The notes beneath the pieces are model-generated. The model was not told where the DNA came from and made no database searches. It saw nothing but the letters and a program-made list of their open reading frames with translations. Positions 1 through 11,349 of a stretch of 64,000 nt of DNA are shown here, one piece after another; the first letter of the stretch is position 1, and each line of letters opens with the position of its first letter. The DNA is from Ottelia alismoides (lineage: Eukaryota; Streptophyta; Magnoliopsida; Alismatales; Hydrocharitaceae). The position numbers were made by a program, and so were the translations under genes. The stretch is taken from assembly GCA_037367405.1 (NCBI GenBank), contig JAZKJV010010627.1:868001-932000 (forward strand), given 5' to 3'.

Positions 1-2591
1 CTTCACAAGATTTGTTCCCTGATCTTCCATGATGCCCGCCGAAATCATAGATCAACGAGATGTTCATTGGATCAGTTAATAATCGCCGGGTAATAAGGCC
101 CCTTGCCAATGTTTATAAATAAAAAGCTCTGCCTCCTTCCTCGAATTGGGCCACTTTTATTCTGACCTAAAGCCTAGATCTAGTTCCTGGAGTGTTCCTC
201 GTGACAGGGGGAGAAACCCAGCGCCGTGACTCGGCCGGAGGAAGGAGATTTTGACGCGGCGGAGCTCCGGCGTCCGCCCTGCTCCCTGGAGGCCCCCAGG
301 TATAAGAGCTGCCCTTTAATGCGTTTTTAGTTAGCTTTTAATGTTAGCATTTCATTCCAGTAGTTAGATTAGTGGTTAGTTAATCACCGTAGTTAGAAAC
401 CAAAAAAATTCGAAGTTCGCCGGAGCTCCGCTCCGGCGACTTCTTCACCGTGAATCTCACTGTTGCCGCCCGCTCTATGCACCCCAACTCGTTCCTCGTC
501 GCCTTCTCCATCCAACGCCCGCATTTGTTCAACCCAAGACCCTAGGTCTTGGCGAATCGGGGCTCCTCGTCCGCCGTTCGCCGGAGCCCCTCCGCCCACC
601 TCATTTTTGCGTTGCAGCTTCAAAACCCTGGGTCGAGGAGCAAGCTCTCTCGCCCGCGGTTCTTCCTGTACAAAAACTTCGAAGAACCGAGCCCAAATAG
701 GCTCGCATTGAACCAGGAAGAGGTTCCTGGGGGCCCCTTTCTTCTCCAACTTCGCTCCATCGACTCGGACCCCCAGGAGTCATGAGACCACCGTCAGACG
801 ACGCGGAAGCCTCCCAGCTACGATCAGAGAGATTTAGATGCGCGGGAGGTGCCTGGAGGAGCCCGAGCTACCCGATCAAAGCTCGCTGGGGGCGAGCTTC
901 TTCCCAGTTCTTCCAGGTGCCTTCCGCACCGTTGGATCGAGAGGGGCGACCCAGATTGAACGCCGACCGCTCGATGAAGATGTACATCCACCGTCAGATC
1001 AGCCAGGAGGTTCTAATCCTGGCCCTTCATCGCCGAACCGATGTCCGCCATCCGATGGCCGCCACGTGGATAAGTGGCGCCTCCAGCGCCGCAGGATGAA
1101 AAGCCTTGTTTAGGGGTAATTTTCACATCCAGCCCCCTTGTTTTTTTGTATTTATTATTTAATGCCAAAAATAGAAGTTTCAGTTGTAAATAAAATGTAT
1201 ATTTTGCGGACGGACCCCCGATGTTTCAAGATTTGCACTTTAGTCCTCCCGTGCCTCACGTGCAGCAATCACGTGAGGCGCGTGGAATTTGCATCTAAAC
1301 CCTGCCGGGTTCCTGTATTTATTAAATGGTCCTGAAAATAAAAGTTAAAGTGTATTTTTGTTGTAATTTTTGCATGTATGCCCCTGTCAACTATTTTATT
1401 TGCAAAAATACCCCTACCAGGCCATTTAATTTTTGAAGGCTTTGTCTATTTATTTTATGCTTCATATTAAATCGAAAAATCTTGCAAAAATAGACTTAAG
1501 CTCCTGTGTGGTCATGCTTGAACGCCATATTTTTAGTTTTGCATTTTGTTGCATTTTTGCATTTATTAAAAATCAAAAACATGTCTTTTATTCCCTGTCT
1601 AACTTATAAAATCCCAAAAAATAGGAAAATGCCTCGAAAAATTCCAAAAAAATTACCTATGGTGTATTTTGACCTATATTAGTGTCAGTCCAAAAATCCC
1701 TAAAAATCTCAAAAAGAAAACCTTAAAAATTCAAAAATACCCAAAAACTTCAAAAAAAATATAAAAAATCAAAGAAAAATCAGAAAAATATAAACTCAAG
1801 CCCTATTTATGCTATATTTTATTATCGTTATTAGAAAATTAGGGTGGAAAATTTTTGAGGCTGTTAGCTATTTTTAATCTCTATTTTTGTGACAGCCAGT
1901 ACCTAGTCCACTATTTGCTATTCTTTAGCTATTTAAAAATACTAAAAATGTTTGCAAAAATACTCAAAAATCATAAAAACAGTAAAAACCCATGAAAATT
2001 CCAAAAAGACCCTTTTCCTGAATTTTTGACTATTTTTGTGTATTTTTGTGAATATTCTAATGCCCCCTTTATGTATATATATCTATATATCCTAAAAAAA
2101 AGAAAAAAAATATTATATATATGTAATTAGTTATATGTATTCTCATTAATCTTAACATAAAAAAAACATATATATATTTATTTTATTATATTTATATATA
2201 CCTATTTATATATACATTACATGTATTATAAGCTATATACTTACCCTCTATGGATATATATAATTAATATATTTGTATTATATACATATATATATAATAC
2301 TTAATTATTATATTTTAATAATAATATAAAAAAAACCCACACAAGGATGACTGTGATTGACATGTCGGCTATTGCATTTTGTGTTGCTCTCTGTGGTTCG
2401 ACCTCTACATACTTGTCATTATACATTTTATGGTAGAGTAAATAAAGATTAATTCATATTTGTTTTGAGCATTGATTGTTGTATTCTTTGGATCGTGGGT
2501 TAATTGCTGGTTGACTGGATGATTTGTGAGCGGTCACCTCAGCGACACATTTTTATTATTCATGGAGACCCTCGCGAACAACTGGTTATCA
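1..2591 (+). repeat. 5' LTR of element A (3' two thirds)
   Basis: This stretch aligns base for base with 15425-18018. It ends in ..GTTATCA, two bases before the primer-binding site. It holds the end of U3 with CCAAT and TATA boxes, then a GC-rich segment (about 180-1110), then a long A/T-rich part with short direct AT repeats (about 2050-2340). An AATAAA-type signal lies near 2440 in the 3' part. The short open frames in the GC-rich segment (for example 782-1099) are present in both LTRs, but I see no family resemblance. Confidence 0.95.
106..121 (+). promoter_or_regulatory. CCAAT and TATA boxes of the element A LTR promoter
   Basis: CCAAT at 106-110 is followed by TATAAATA at 114-121. The same pair occurs in the 3' LTR. 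Transcription would start roughly 30 bp downstream, which would place the U3/R border near 150. This is an inference from motif and position only. Confidence 0.6.
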
Positions 2592-2593
2592 GA

Positions 2594-2611
2594 TGGCGCC
2601 GTTGCCGGGGA
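2594..2611 (+). promoter_or_regulatory. Primer-binding site of element A
   Basis: TGGCGCCGTTGCCGGGGA starts two bases after the LTR end. This is the primer-binding site typical of Athila-lineage plant elements, usually assigned to tRNA-Asp. It primes minus-strand DNA synthesis by reverse transcriptase. Confidence 0.92.
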
Positions 2612-4948
2612 GCAATGAGCATAGCCAAATTGATTTTTGTCATCCTTGTATAAAAATTTTTGATTCATGATTCATTTTTGTGTGAGCAGCTATTGTTTTA
2701 TTGTCATTTATCACCATGCTTCATTTATTTATTTATTGTGATTAATTTATCTGCTCTATTTGATTAACTGAGTATGCTAATGCAATTTTTTTGTAACTTT
2801 GATGCGAGGGACCGCCACGCTAGGATGGCTTCCTAGGAGGCCAAGGCAGCCGAGCTTGGAGGAGGATGGTCTTCTCTTCTCATGACCATCTGGAGAGTGC
2901 ACCAAAGAAGCAAAGAGAGGGGCATTAGATAGGCTAGCTATTTAGAACTATTTTTGTAATTCATGGTGAGAGAGAGACTATTTGGCATGTAATTAAACAG
3001 GACTCTACTCTTCACAATGAGGTCCAGTGCCCAGGTGATTGTTCACCTGGGGGCCTCATCGCGGTTTTTTTCGAGTTTTCATCGCCTTCTTTTATTTTGT
3101 TTCCCGCAGTTTTGAGCTTTCCGCCTTTCTTTTACTTTGTTTTGTGTGCTTGGAGCCCCTAGATATAGGTTGCTTGACTCGGTAGGTAGGTCCAAACATT
3201 AATAAGAATGCATGTTCCTATAGTCTACTTCGATTGGATCTAGTCAAACTCAAACAAGTTGTAAATTTGTCTCTTAGCCCTCTGTGCCGTAGCAAACCCT
3301 GTAAAGCGCTTTCTCCTACCCTCAATTTGTTGAGCAGAGGAGGGGTGAGCCAAGACCGGACTCTCTTGGGCTAGAGACAAATAAGCAACTTATGATTCTT
3401 CACGCTAATAGCAGCTTATGTTTAGGACGATTTTGTGCCTTGCATGCCGACATGTAGATAGGTTTAAAAATTCTGTTTTGCATACCACATGGAGAGAGCT
3501 GGGATGCACTGTAAGTCTTCTAACTCAGCATGCATCATTCGGTTCAATGGTGAGATTTCCATCATGGAACCACTTGCACGGCTTTTCCGCTATCTCCCTC
3601 TGATTTTGAGCACCTAGGACTTAAATGAAAATCTACAAAAACGTTAGGCGCTGGTATGCTAACAGATCCAAAAAAAAAGTGAAAACCAAAAAAAAATTAA
3701 AACCAGGGGACTGCTAAATAAACTTTGACCTTAATTAAAATCTGTAATGGACTATCATTGTACCGGGTTCATAAAGCCCTCATTGTTTTCAGGTACCTTG
3801 GAGGGGGACCAAAACCCTACTCCCTTGAGCGAGTGCGACCCCTAAGGATAGAAAGCCCAAAACCCAGTCTGCAACTGCCTTGTGTATCGCCTGGATTTCC
3901 GAAGTAATGGCGCTTCTATCGTACGTAGGCGAGTAGGACTTGGTCACCAATGGTGACTCTCTGTTGTGAGAGCATCGACCCTGTCCGAAGTATTGAGCAT
4001 AGGCCACGCCTTCACGGGGGTGTCTGTCTCATCGTCCTGCGTCCGAGTAGGTTCTTGCGCGCTCACGGGTGATTCCGTTGCGTGCGAGAACCGAAGTATT
4101 GGTTTTGCCTATCGGCTTCCTCTCTCTTTTCTTTGGCTGAGTAGGGATCCAGGAAGGGTTACAAGGACTCCAAAAAGTACAGACTACAGGTTACACAGGA
4201 GGAGGACAAGTACGGGATACTCTTCCGGCAGTACTCTCTCTCCTCTAGGGTAGCGTACTAAGGACTTGTTATAAGATATGCCTGAAAATCACAACTCAAA
4301 TGAAAAGATAATAAATAGCCGAGCTTTCACGGCTTCACATGGCGTGAGTTGGTGAACCCGATTTTGTCTTGTGTTTGAATGGATCTAGATTAAGGTTCAA
4401 AGATCAAAGTCCCGCGCCTTTGCGCAAAATTTTGTTATGTCTTTCTTTGACCACCCCGCTCAACCGAGCCTTTCTACTGTTTTACACTCCTTTTGTTCCT
4501 CGTTGGCCATCGTATCATTCTTCCAAAAATCTGACATTCTCTTGTGCTTCGTGAAGTTGATCCATGGATGGTTTCGTCGGGACCATGCCGACACCTACAT
4601 CGATTCCATGGACTCAACCTCGCCAATAATTTCGAGGCGATTCCCGAGAACCCGATCCGGACTTTGCGGATCGATCTCCAGACTCCTCGTTTTCTACCTT
4701 TCTCTTGGCCACCCAATAAACTGGGATCACTTTTGTCCCACTACCGCCGTTGTGAATGGGAGTCGATTACAGTCTACATCTCTTTCCCATTCACAACATG
4801 CTGGGGTTGACCTGAATTCCAGCTTAATCACGGCAGCTGAAAGTTAATTACAAGTGATCTGATTCGGACTACCTCATTCTGCAGATAGAAGCCAGAGCGA
4901 GCCCTGGAGTCTACTCCGGAGTTCATTTCGTCCGACTCAGACCCTGAC
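2612..4948 (+). other. Long untranslated leader of element A
   Basis: The 2.3 kb between PBS and gag has no convincing coding sequence. It is homologous to the leaders of D (from 26918), B (42998 on and 46417-47320) and, on the - strand, E (57963-59906). Shared landmarks are a purine-rich GAGAGAGAG stretch near 2970, a block around 3180-3600 and a block around 4300-4700. A 136-codon open frame (4437-4847) lies here but matches nothing I know. Packaging and dimerisation signals would be expected here in such elements. Confidence 0.75.
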
Positions 4949-6847
4949 ATGGCGCCAGGAGGAAAAGGCAAGGGTCAGCAGCCACCACCAGAGGGACAGG
5001 TGCCAGATCAGAACCAAGTCAATGCACAGTTGCTGGCATCTATCCAGGCCATACAGCAGCAGCTGACTGAGCAGGCCCTTACACAGACTGCTTTCCAGGA
5101 TATGTTGAATGATGTGATAAACCGCAACGACGGAGGAGGAGGCCGAGGCAGAGGAGGCAGGGGAGGAGGAGGTGGAGGTGGAGAAGGTGGTGATGACCCC
5201 AATGATGATCCTGAATTCCCACCACCGCCAAAGCCGACACTTAAAGAAACATACAATCCGGGAGACAGCCAGATGACTGAGTGGATTCTCATTCCACCGG
5301 TACACGCTCACTTTGAGCTGAAGCCCCAATTCATAGCCCTTCTCCCTGCATTCCATGGCAACACCAATGAAGAGCCGTACATTCACCTGCAGCAATTCTC
5401 CCGCATTTGCCGCACCACCCACTATCCAAATGTCCCCCTGGACATTGTCAAGATGACGGCTTTCCCCTTCAGTCTACAGGACAAGGCCCTCTATTGGGTC
5501 AATCATATGGGAAAGGTCGTGACGACCTGGGAGGAGTTGAAGTCCGCCTTCCTGCACAAGTACTACCCTCTCGGTCGGCTCAACCAGATGCGAGCCCGTA
5601 TTAGCAATTTCTCCCAAGGGGCACATGAGTCCGTACATGAGGCTTGGGAGAGATTCACTGATCTGCAGGAGAAGTGTCCCCACCACGAGATCCCTAAGAC
5701 CAGCCTAGTCCAGCATTTCTTCGGGGGACTTAATATTGAAAGTCAAAGGCTCGTGGACGCAGCATGTGGGGGCTCCCATTTCAACAAGGATGAAGATGTT
5801 GTATGGCAGATTTTCGAAGAAATGGCCGAAGGAGAGGCCGCCCTCTCTTCATCCAAGGCGTACCAGAAGCAGCCCCAGATCCTCCAGAAACAAGTTCACA
5901 TGGCTGCATCCAAGGAAGCAGAGAGAGATGAGAGCTCCAACCTCAGCATCATCGGGGGCCATCTCTCTAAGGTCGACATAATCGAGAAGCGATCACAGGA
6001 CCTTGAAAAACTCACTGTGATCGAGAAGAGGACCCAGAACCTGGATAAACTCGATCAGATCAACAAGAACCTAGAGCTGTTGGTCGGTACGATCAACTCT
6101 GTCCAGTCGGCTACACCATCAGACGCTCCCGCTGAGAAGAAGGACGAGCCGCAACCGCAGCATCAGCCTCAGCCGAGCCAGCAGCCACCGGCAGTCCAGC
6201 ACGTGTACTACGTGCAGGCGCCCGACCAGGGCCCGCCGCAGCAGCAGATGGTCGTTTACCAGCCAGAGTTCCTTTCCATTCCTGATCCAGTTTTCCCACC
6301 ACCACCCCTGATCCAAGAAGTTAACGGGGTATGGACGAATGATGCACAGCCGACCCGTCCTCAGGGACAACCCCAGGGTCAGCAATTTGCCAACCGGCAG
6401 TACCACCAACCTCAGGGTGGTCGTTTTGGCCAAACCTCTCAACCACACCAGCAGCCTCCCCAGTTTGCACAACAATGGAGGCAGAATTTTCCTTACCAGC
6501 AGCCACCGTACCGCCATCCACAGCCGTATCACCAGTATGCGGCTGCTCAGCCCCAACCATACCAGCAATATCCACCTCCGTCCTACCAGCAACTTCAACT
6601 TCCTGCTCCACCACAGCAACACCACCAGCAGCCTCCCCACTCATCTAACCAACAGCAGCGTGGTCTGCACGCTGCATCTTCTGATGTCCCCCCAGCTAAT
6701 CCCACTATGGAGTGTCTAGCCCAGCTTGTCCAAGGGCTAGCGGAGATGACCAAGCGGCTTGATGACCTGACCGCCACTCGCACTACCATTCCGGCGCAGG
6801 TCGAAGCCAACCCCAACAATTTCAAGAAGAAGAAGCAGGAGCGGTAG
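4949..6847 (+). CDS. gag: Gag polyprotein of element A (intact)
   Basis: The 632-residue structural protein would form the virus-like particle. After a basic/Gln-rich start and a Gly/Arg-rich stretch (residues about 60-80), residues about 110-300 form the retrotransposon Gag core. Its motifs include FPFSLQDKALYW, TWEELKSAFLHKYYP, EAWERFTDLQEKCPHH and VWQIFEEMAE. Residues about 320-375 are a heptad-like coiled coil with a repeated IEKR-x-Q-x-L-x-KL unit. Residues about 385-590 are Gln/Pro-rich, and the C-terminus is a basic KKKKQER. I see no CCHC zinc knuckle. The start is the first ATG of the frame with good homology. The stop is TAG at 6845-6847. Relatives of this gag occur on the - strand in C and E. 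Confidence 0.93.
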   Translation: MAPGGKGKGQQPPPEGQVPDQNQVNAQLLASIQAIQQQLTEQALTQTAFQDMLNDVINRNDGGGGRGRGGRGGGGGGGEGGDDPNDDPEFPPPPKPTLKETYNPGDSQMTEWILIPPVHAHFELKPQFIALLPAFHGNTNEEPYIHLQQFSRICRTTHYPNVPLDIVKMTAFPFSLQDKALYWVNHMGKVVTTWEELKSAFLHKYYPLGRLNQMRARISNFSQGAHESVHEAWERFTDLQEKCPHHEIPKTSLVQHFFGGLNIESQRLVDAACGGSHFNKDEDVVWQIFEEMAEGEAALSSSKAYQKQPQILQKQVHMAASKEAERDESSNLSIIGGHLSKVDIIEKRSQDLEKLTVIEKRTQNLDKLDQINKNLELLVGTINSVQSATPSDAPAEKKDEPQPQHQPQPSQQPPAVQHVYYVQAPDQGPPQQQMVVYQPEFLSIPDPVFPPPPLIQEVNGVWTNDAQPTRPQGQPQGQQFANRQYHQPQGGRFGQTSQPHQQPPQFAQQWRQNFPYQQPPYRHPQPYHQYAAAQPQPYQQYPPPSYQQLQLPAPPQQHHQQPPHSSNQQQRGLHAASSDVPPANPTMECLAQLVQGLAEMTKRLDDLTATRTTIPAQVEANPNNFKKKKQER

Positions 6848-6848
6848 G

Positions 6849-7361
6849 GCCTTGCCTCCGCCTGCTACCAGATGTGGGGTGAATAAAGAAACAGGTGGAT
6901 CGTCATCTTCCGCATCAGCTGTGCCAACTCCAGGGGCGGGTGAGGAGGAAGAGGAAGGAGAAGCCAGTCCAGCCGTCGTGCCATGTCATCAGCCTCAGCC
7001 AAAAACACAAAAAAATCAGCAAAAACAAAAACAACAAAAAGAAGCATGTAGCAAAAGTGAAGCCGCGCCAGCTTTGGAGGAGCCGCCAGCAGCAGCCAAT
7101 CCCTTGCCAGCTGATGGAGCCGATGCTACCCTTTTTGATCGCCCAGCAGCACCAGCATATTCAGATCCAGCTTGTACTCCTTTTTGTAGTCCGGATGTAC
7201 AACATTCTGTGGGCGATGATTTTGATGTAAATAAGAACTCTAATTTTCCTGCCAGTAATATGAATATTCTTTTCCGCATGCAATACAAAAATCCAAAAAA
7301 ATTGCAAAAAGAAAAAATGCATTGTCTGATCCAGGTGTCGTGGACATTTTGGACAAATTGA
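6849..7361 (+). CDS. Gag-pol connecting region, open in a different frame
   Basis: About 170 codons are open immediately after the gag stop, shifted +1 relative to gag. The frame is rich in Ala, Pro, Ser, Glu and Lys, with an acidic run (EEEEEGE) and Lys/Gln runs. No ATG is seen near its start. Pol becomes open from 7259 back in the gag frame, so the connecting region is bracketed by two frame changes (near 6840 and near 7245). Either two small indels cancel each other, or expression uses a frameshift. The C element has the same gag-to-protease spacer. Its function is unknown; it may be a Gag C-terminal or Pol N-terminal linker. Confidence 0.5.
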   Translation, partial: ALPPPATRCGVNKETGGSSSSASAVPTPGAGEEEEEGEASPAVVPCHQPQPKTQKNQQKQKQQKEACSKSEAAPALEEPPAAANPLPADGADATLFDRPAAPAYSDPACTPFCSPDVQHSVGDDFDVNKNSNFPASNMNILFRMQYKNPKKLQKEKMHCLIQVSWTFWTN

Positions 7362-10300
7362 CTGTTGAGATTCCCTTGTTGAAGGCCGTGGAATACATGC
7401 CAGCTATGAAGAAAGGATTGAAAGAGGCATGTACTAACAGGCGTCGCCCAGCGCAAGACAACAGACGCCGAGAAGTAGAAAAGCACGTTCTATCCATGGC
7501 CACAGTTGCAGCTATCACCAACCTCCCCCAGAAAAAGCAAGACACAGGAGCACCTCTGATCAGTTGTGTGATTTTCGATCAGGTCTTCGAGCGTACTCTT
7601 CTTGACAGTGGTTCTTCCATCAACCTTCTGCCCTCGTCCATAATGCAAGAATTCGGGCTGGGACCGCTCAAGCAGACACGAATGATCCTTCAGTTCGCTG
7701 ACGGATCCGTTAAGCGGCCCCGAGGTTTGTTGGAAGACGTAATAGTTACCGTGCAGGAGATGAAATTCCCAGCTGATTTTGTAGTCCTTGATATGGACTC
7801 GCCTGCACCACTACTCCAGACCCTTATCATCCTTGGAAGACCATTTCTCCGTACTTCAGGTGCCGTGGTTGATTACGGGTCTGGAAAGATCACTTTCAGC
7901 TCGAACACCCAGCAAATCACGATTAATATGAACAAGGAGCAGAATGCCACAACTGATGAGAGTCAAGCAGCATCAGAAGCAGACTGTGATTTTATTGCAG
8001 AAATCAGAGATTCAGAGTTGTCGCTGGACGATCCATGGACCCGAGAAATCCTCAATCTTGAGGAGGACTTGGAAAGCACAGTCAGCATATGCTCCGATGA
8101 TTTGTGGGAGACAGATTCTCAGATGCAGGCGCAGCTTCTTGAGCATTCACTCCAGACCGAACATGATCAGCTCACTGCAGAACCGTTCGGTACATCACTA
8201 GGATCTCAACAGGATGTAGAGGATGGTAACAGTCTCAAGGTACATCCCACCACCAGCATGGTATCTGAAGTAACAGATAAAGTGGAAAGAACAAAACCAG
8301 AACTCAAGCCACTTCCTGCAGGCCTGAAGTATGCTTTCCTTGCAGGTGAAGAACACATGTATCCGGTCATCATCAGCAGCAGGCTGAATCCGGATCAAGA
8401 AACTCGACTTTTCGAGGTTCTAGAAAAGAACCGCAAGGCACTTGGTTGGAGCGTATCAGACCTCCGAGGGATAAATCCAGCTCTGTACTCACACCATATC
8501 TATCTAGAAGATGATGCCAAGCCGTCCCGCGAATTTCAGAGAAGGCTGAACCCTAACCTTCGGGACGTGGTCATGAAAGAAATCACAAAATGGTGTGAAG
8601 CAGGCATCATCTATCCCATCTCCGATTCAAAATGGGTAAGCCCCTTGCATGTAGTTCCCAAGAAATCCGGGCTTACCGTGGTCACAAATGAAAAAGGAGA
8701 GGAAATTTCAACTCGGGTACCGACATCCTGGCGGGTGTGTGTTGACTACCGCCGTCTTAATGCAGCAACCAAGAAGGACCACTTCCCCTTGCCATTCATT
8801 GATCAAGTATTAGAGAGATTAGCAGGCAAGGAGTTCTTCTGCTTCCTGGATGGGTACTCCGGGTACAACCAAGTGGCGATCGCCCCTGAGGATCAAGAGA
8901 AGACTACCTTCACTTGCCCGTTCGGTACCTACGCCTTCAAGAGGATGCCCTTTGGATTATGCAATGCACCCGCAACCTTCCAAAGATGCATGCTAGCTGT
9001 ATTCGCCGAGATGGTAGGCAGTTTTCTCGAGGTGTTCATGGATGATTTCTCTGTCTATGGTGATAGTTTCGATTCTTGCCTCGAGCACCTAGACAGAGTG
9101 CTTCAGAAATGCCGAGAAGTCAATTTAGTGCTCTCATGGGAAAAGAGCCACTTTATGGTCACAGAGGGTATTGTGCTGGGCCATGTCATTTCCAAACGTG
9201 GCATGGAAGTCGACCCAGCCAAGGTGGATGTCATTTCAAACCTTCAGCCACCTCAGTCAGTAAAGAATGTGAGGTCATTCCTGGGGCATGTGGGATTTTA
9301 CAGACGATTTATCAAGGATTTCAGCCGCATTGCCCGACCTCTGACAGAACTCTTGTGCAAGGAGACGGAGTTCATTGTTGATCAGCCGGTTCTCCTTGCT
9401 TTCAATCAATTGAAGGAGCTTATCACTCAGGCTCCAATCTTACAGCCTCCCGACTGGACTCTTCCATTTGAGATAATGACCGATGCGTCAGATTTTGCAG
9501 TTGGAGCTGTTCTTGGACAGAGGAAAGATAAGGCGCCCTATGCCATTCACTATGCCAGCAGAACGTTAGATGAAGCTCAAAGAAACTATACAGTGACAGA
9601 GAAAGAACTGCTGGCTGTGGTTTTCGCCTTAGAGAAGTTCAGATCCTATTTGTTGGGATCGAAGGTCACAATTTTCACGGACCACTCTGCTATTCGGTAC
9701 CTACAGCAGAAGAAGGATGCCAAGCCCAGACTGATTCGTTGGATCCTTCTCCTCCAGGAATTCGATCTGGAAATCAAAGACAAACCTGGAGTTCAGAATG
9801 TGGTAGCAGATCACCTCTCCAGAATTGAGCAGCATGAGCCTCCTGCGAGTAATGCACCTATCACAAAAACCTTCCCTGACGAAGCTATCTTAGCTGTGGA
9901 TGCTCTCCCTTGGTATGCTGACATTGTCAATTACCTCGCCTCGGGGGTAATACCTTCGGATTGGACGAAGAATCAGAAGAACAAATTCATGTCGACCATC
10001 CGCTTCTACCAGTGGGAAGATCCTCTCCTATTCAGAGAAGGGGCAGATTGTATTTGGCGCAGGTGCATTCCTCAGACGGAGCAATCTAGTGTCCTCGAGC
10101 ATTGTCATTCGCTCGAATCTGGTGGGCACCATTCTGGAGATCGTACGGCAGCAAAAGTATTGCAGTGTGGCCTCTGGTGGCCCACTTTATTTAAGGATGA
10201 AACAGAATTTGTTAAAAGATGTATTGACTGTCAGCGACTGAAAGGGACACTCACTGCCAAAGACTCAATGCCTCTGAAAATCATTCAGATAGCAGATGTT

Positions 10301-10375
10301 TTCGATGCATGGGGCATTGACTTCATGGGACCTTTCCTAACAGTTAAGGTTTTGAGCACATCCTTCTTGCTGTAG
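7259..10375 (+). pseudogene. pol: Pol of element A: protease, RT, RNase H and N-terminal integrase, cut by a frameshift
   Basis: The frame is open from 7259. Counting residues from 7322, the aspartic protease has DSG at 95-97 and the flap-end motif LGRPF near 171. An acidic linker (205-330) follows. RT spans about 385-600 with the catalytic FMDD at 573-575. RNase H has TDASDFAVGA at 720, the TEKEL glutamate, FTDHS near 787 and ADHLSR near 830. The integrase zinc finger is H929, H936, C967, C970, and the first catalytic Asp is at 1000 (GIDFMGPF). The frame then changes at about 10325-10350 and stops at 10373-10375, although integrase homology continues in the next frame. All catalytic residues seen are intact. 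This is the only obvious disabling lesion in pol. Confidence 0.93.
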
Positions 10376-11268
10376 ATTACGTGAGCCGTTGGGTTGAAGC
10401 TATCCCCTCCCGAGCCGCCGACAGCAAAACGGTTTGCCAGTTTCTGAAGAAGAACATCATTTCGCGGTTTGGGATACCAAAGATTCTCATCTCAGACGGG
10501 GGTAGCCATTTCATCAACAAAGAGGTCAAGAAGTTAACGAAGGAGTACGGCATCGATCACCGTGTCGCGTCTCCTTATCATCTGCAGACCAATGGTATGG
10601 CGGAGTTATCCAATAGAGAAATCAAGACCATATTGCAGAAACTTGTTAGGCCAAACAGAAAAGACTGGTCTCAACTCTTGGACTCAGCTCTTTGGGCTTA
10701 CCGTACGGCCTACAAGTCTCCCTTGGGCATGTCGCCCTACCGTCTTGTATATGGAAAACCATGCCATCTGCCCGTGGAATTAATTCACAAATCCCTTTGG
10801 GCAATCAGTAATAGTAACTTGGACTCACGAAAAAGTGGTCAGAAGAAAAAAGACGATCTGAACAGGCTCTTGGAATTCCGAGACTGCGCATACGATAACA
10901 CCTTGATGTACAAGGAGAAGGTGAAACGCTGGAATGACCGGCACATCAGACGAAAGACCTTCGACGTTGGGCAGAAAGTGTGGTTGTTTGATGCAAAGTT
11001 GCGGATATTCCCAGGTAAATTAAAAAGTAAGTGGACAGGGCCATTCCGAGTGTGTGAAGTGCATGACAACGGAAGCATTGCGATATCAGAATTGTCCCCT
11101 GACGCACAGCCCTTCGTCGTCAACGGCCAACTACTTAAGCCTTACTTGGAACCCGATGCATTCTTGGCCATTGTTGACTCAATTCAACTAGTGCACCACG
11201 ATGACACCTCCACAGCACCTGCATCACCAAAAGATTCAGACGATGTACTCCAACCACTATTTCTCTAA
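10348..11268 (+). pseudogene. pol: Integrase C-terminal part of element A (after the frameshift)
   Basis: This is the continuation of integrase in a frame one base off from the upstream pol, open from 10348. Counting from 10381, the catalytic core has Asp at 39 (ISDGG) and Glu at 75, the D-35-E spacing of retroviral-type integrases. It ends in a GPF/Y-like C-terminal domain (KWTGPFRV near residue 218). No chromodomain is visible, as expected for Athila. The stop is TAA at 11266-11268. No env-like reading frame follows. Confidence 0.9.
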
Positions 11269-11349
11269 TTTTCTTCTTTTCTTCTTTTCTTCTTTTCCTT
11301 ATCTATTTTCTTTTTCTATCTAAAAGGTGTCGCCTTTGTGGACAGTTTT
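11269..11349 (+). repeat. Polypyrimidine tract after pol
   Basis: A near-regular CTTCTTTT repeat runs from 11270 to about 11315 and is followed by TATCTATTTTC. The same tract and the sequence after it (AAAGGTGTCGCC..) are kept in element D at about 30352-30420, so this is a family feature rather than a random microsatellite. Confidence 0.7.

Noticed and set aside
782..1113. Short open frames (105 and 91 codons) in A's LTR, repeated at 16206-16537
   Set aside because: They overlap each other in different frames of a GC-rich segment where stops are rare by chance. Between the two LTR copies, substitutions do not favour silent changes.
2050..2340. ATATAT-rich stretch as a possible origin or matrix-attachment site
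   Set aside because: It is part of the LTR and recurs at 17490-17760; base composition alone does not support such a call.
4437..4847. 136-codon frame in A's leader
   Set aside because: No recognisable domain, and the homologous leader regions in D and E are not open in this frame.
4937..5422. 161-codon - strand frame at the gag start
   Set aside because: Antisense shadow of gag; composition follows the gag codons.
6119..6640. 173-codon frame on the - strand inside gag
   Set aside because: It is the antisense shadow of the Gln/Pro-rich gag repeat region.
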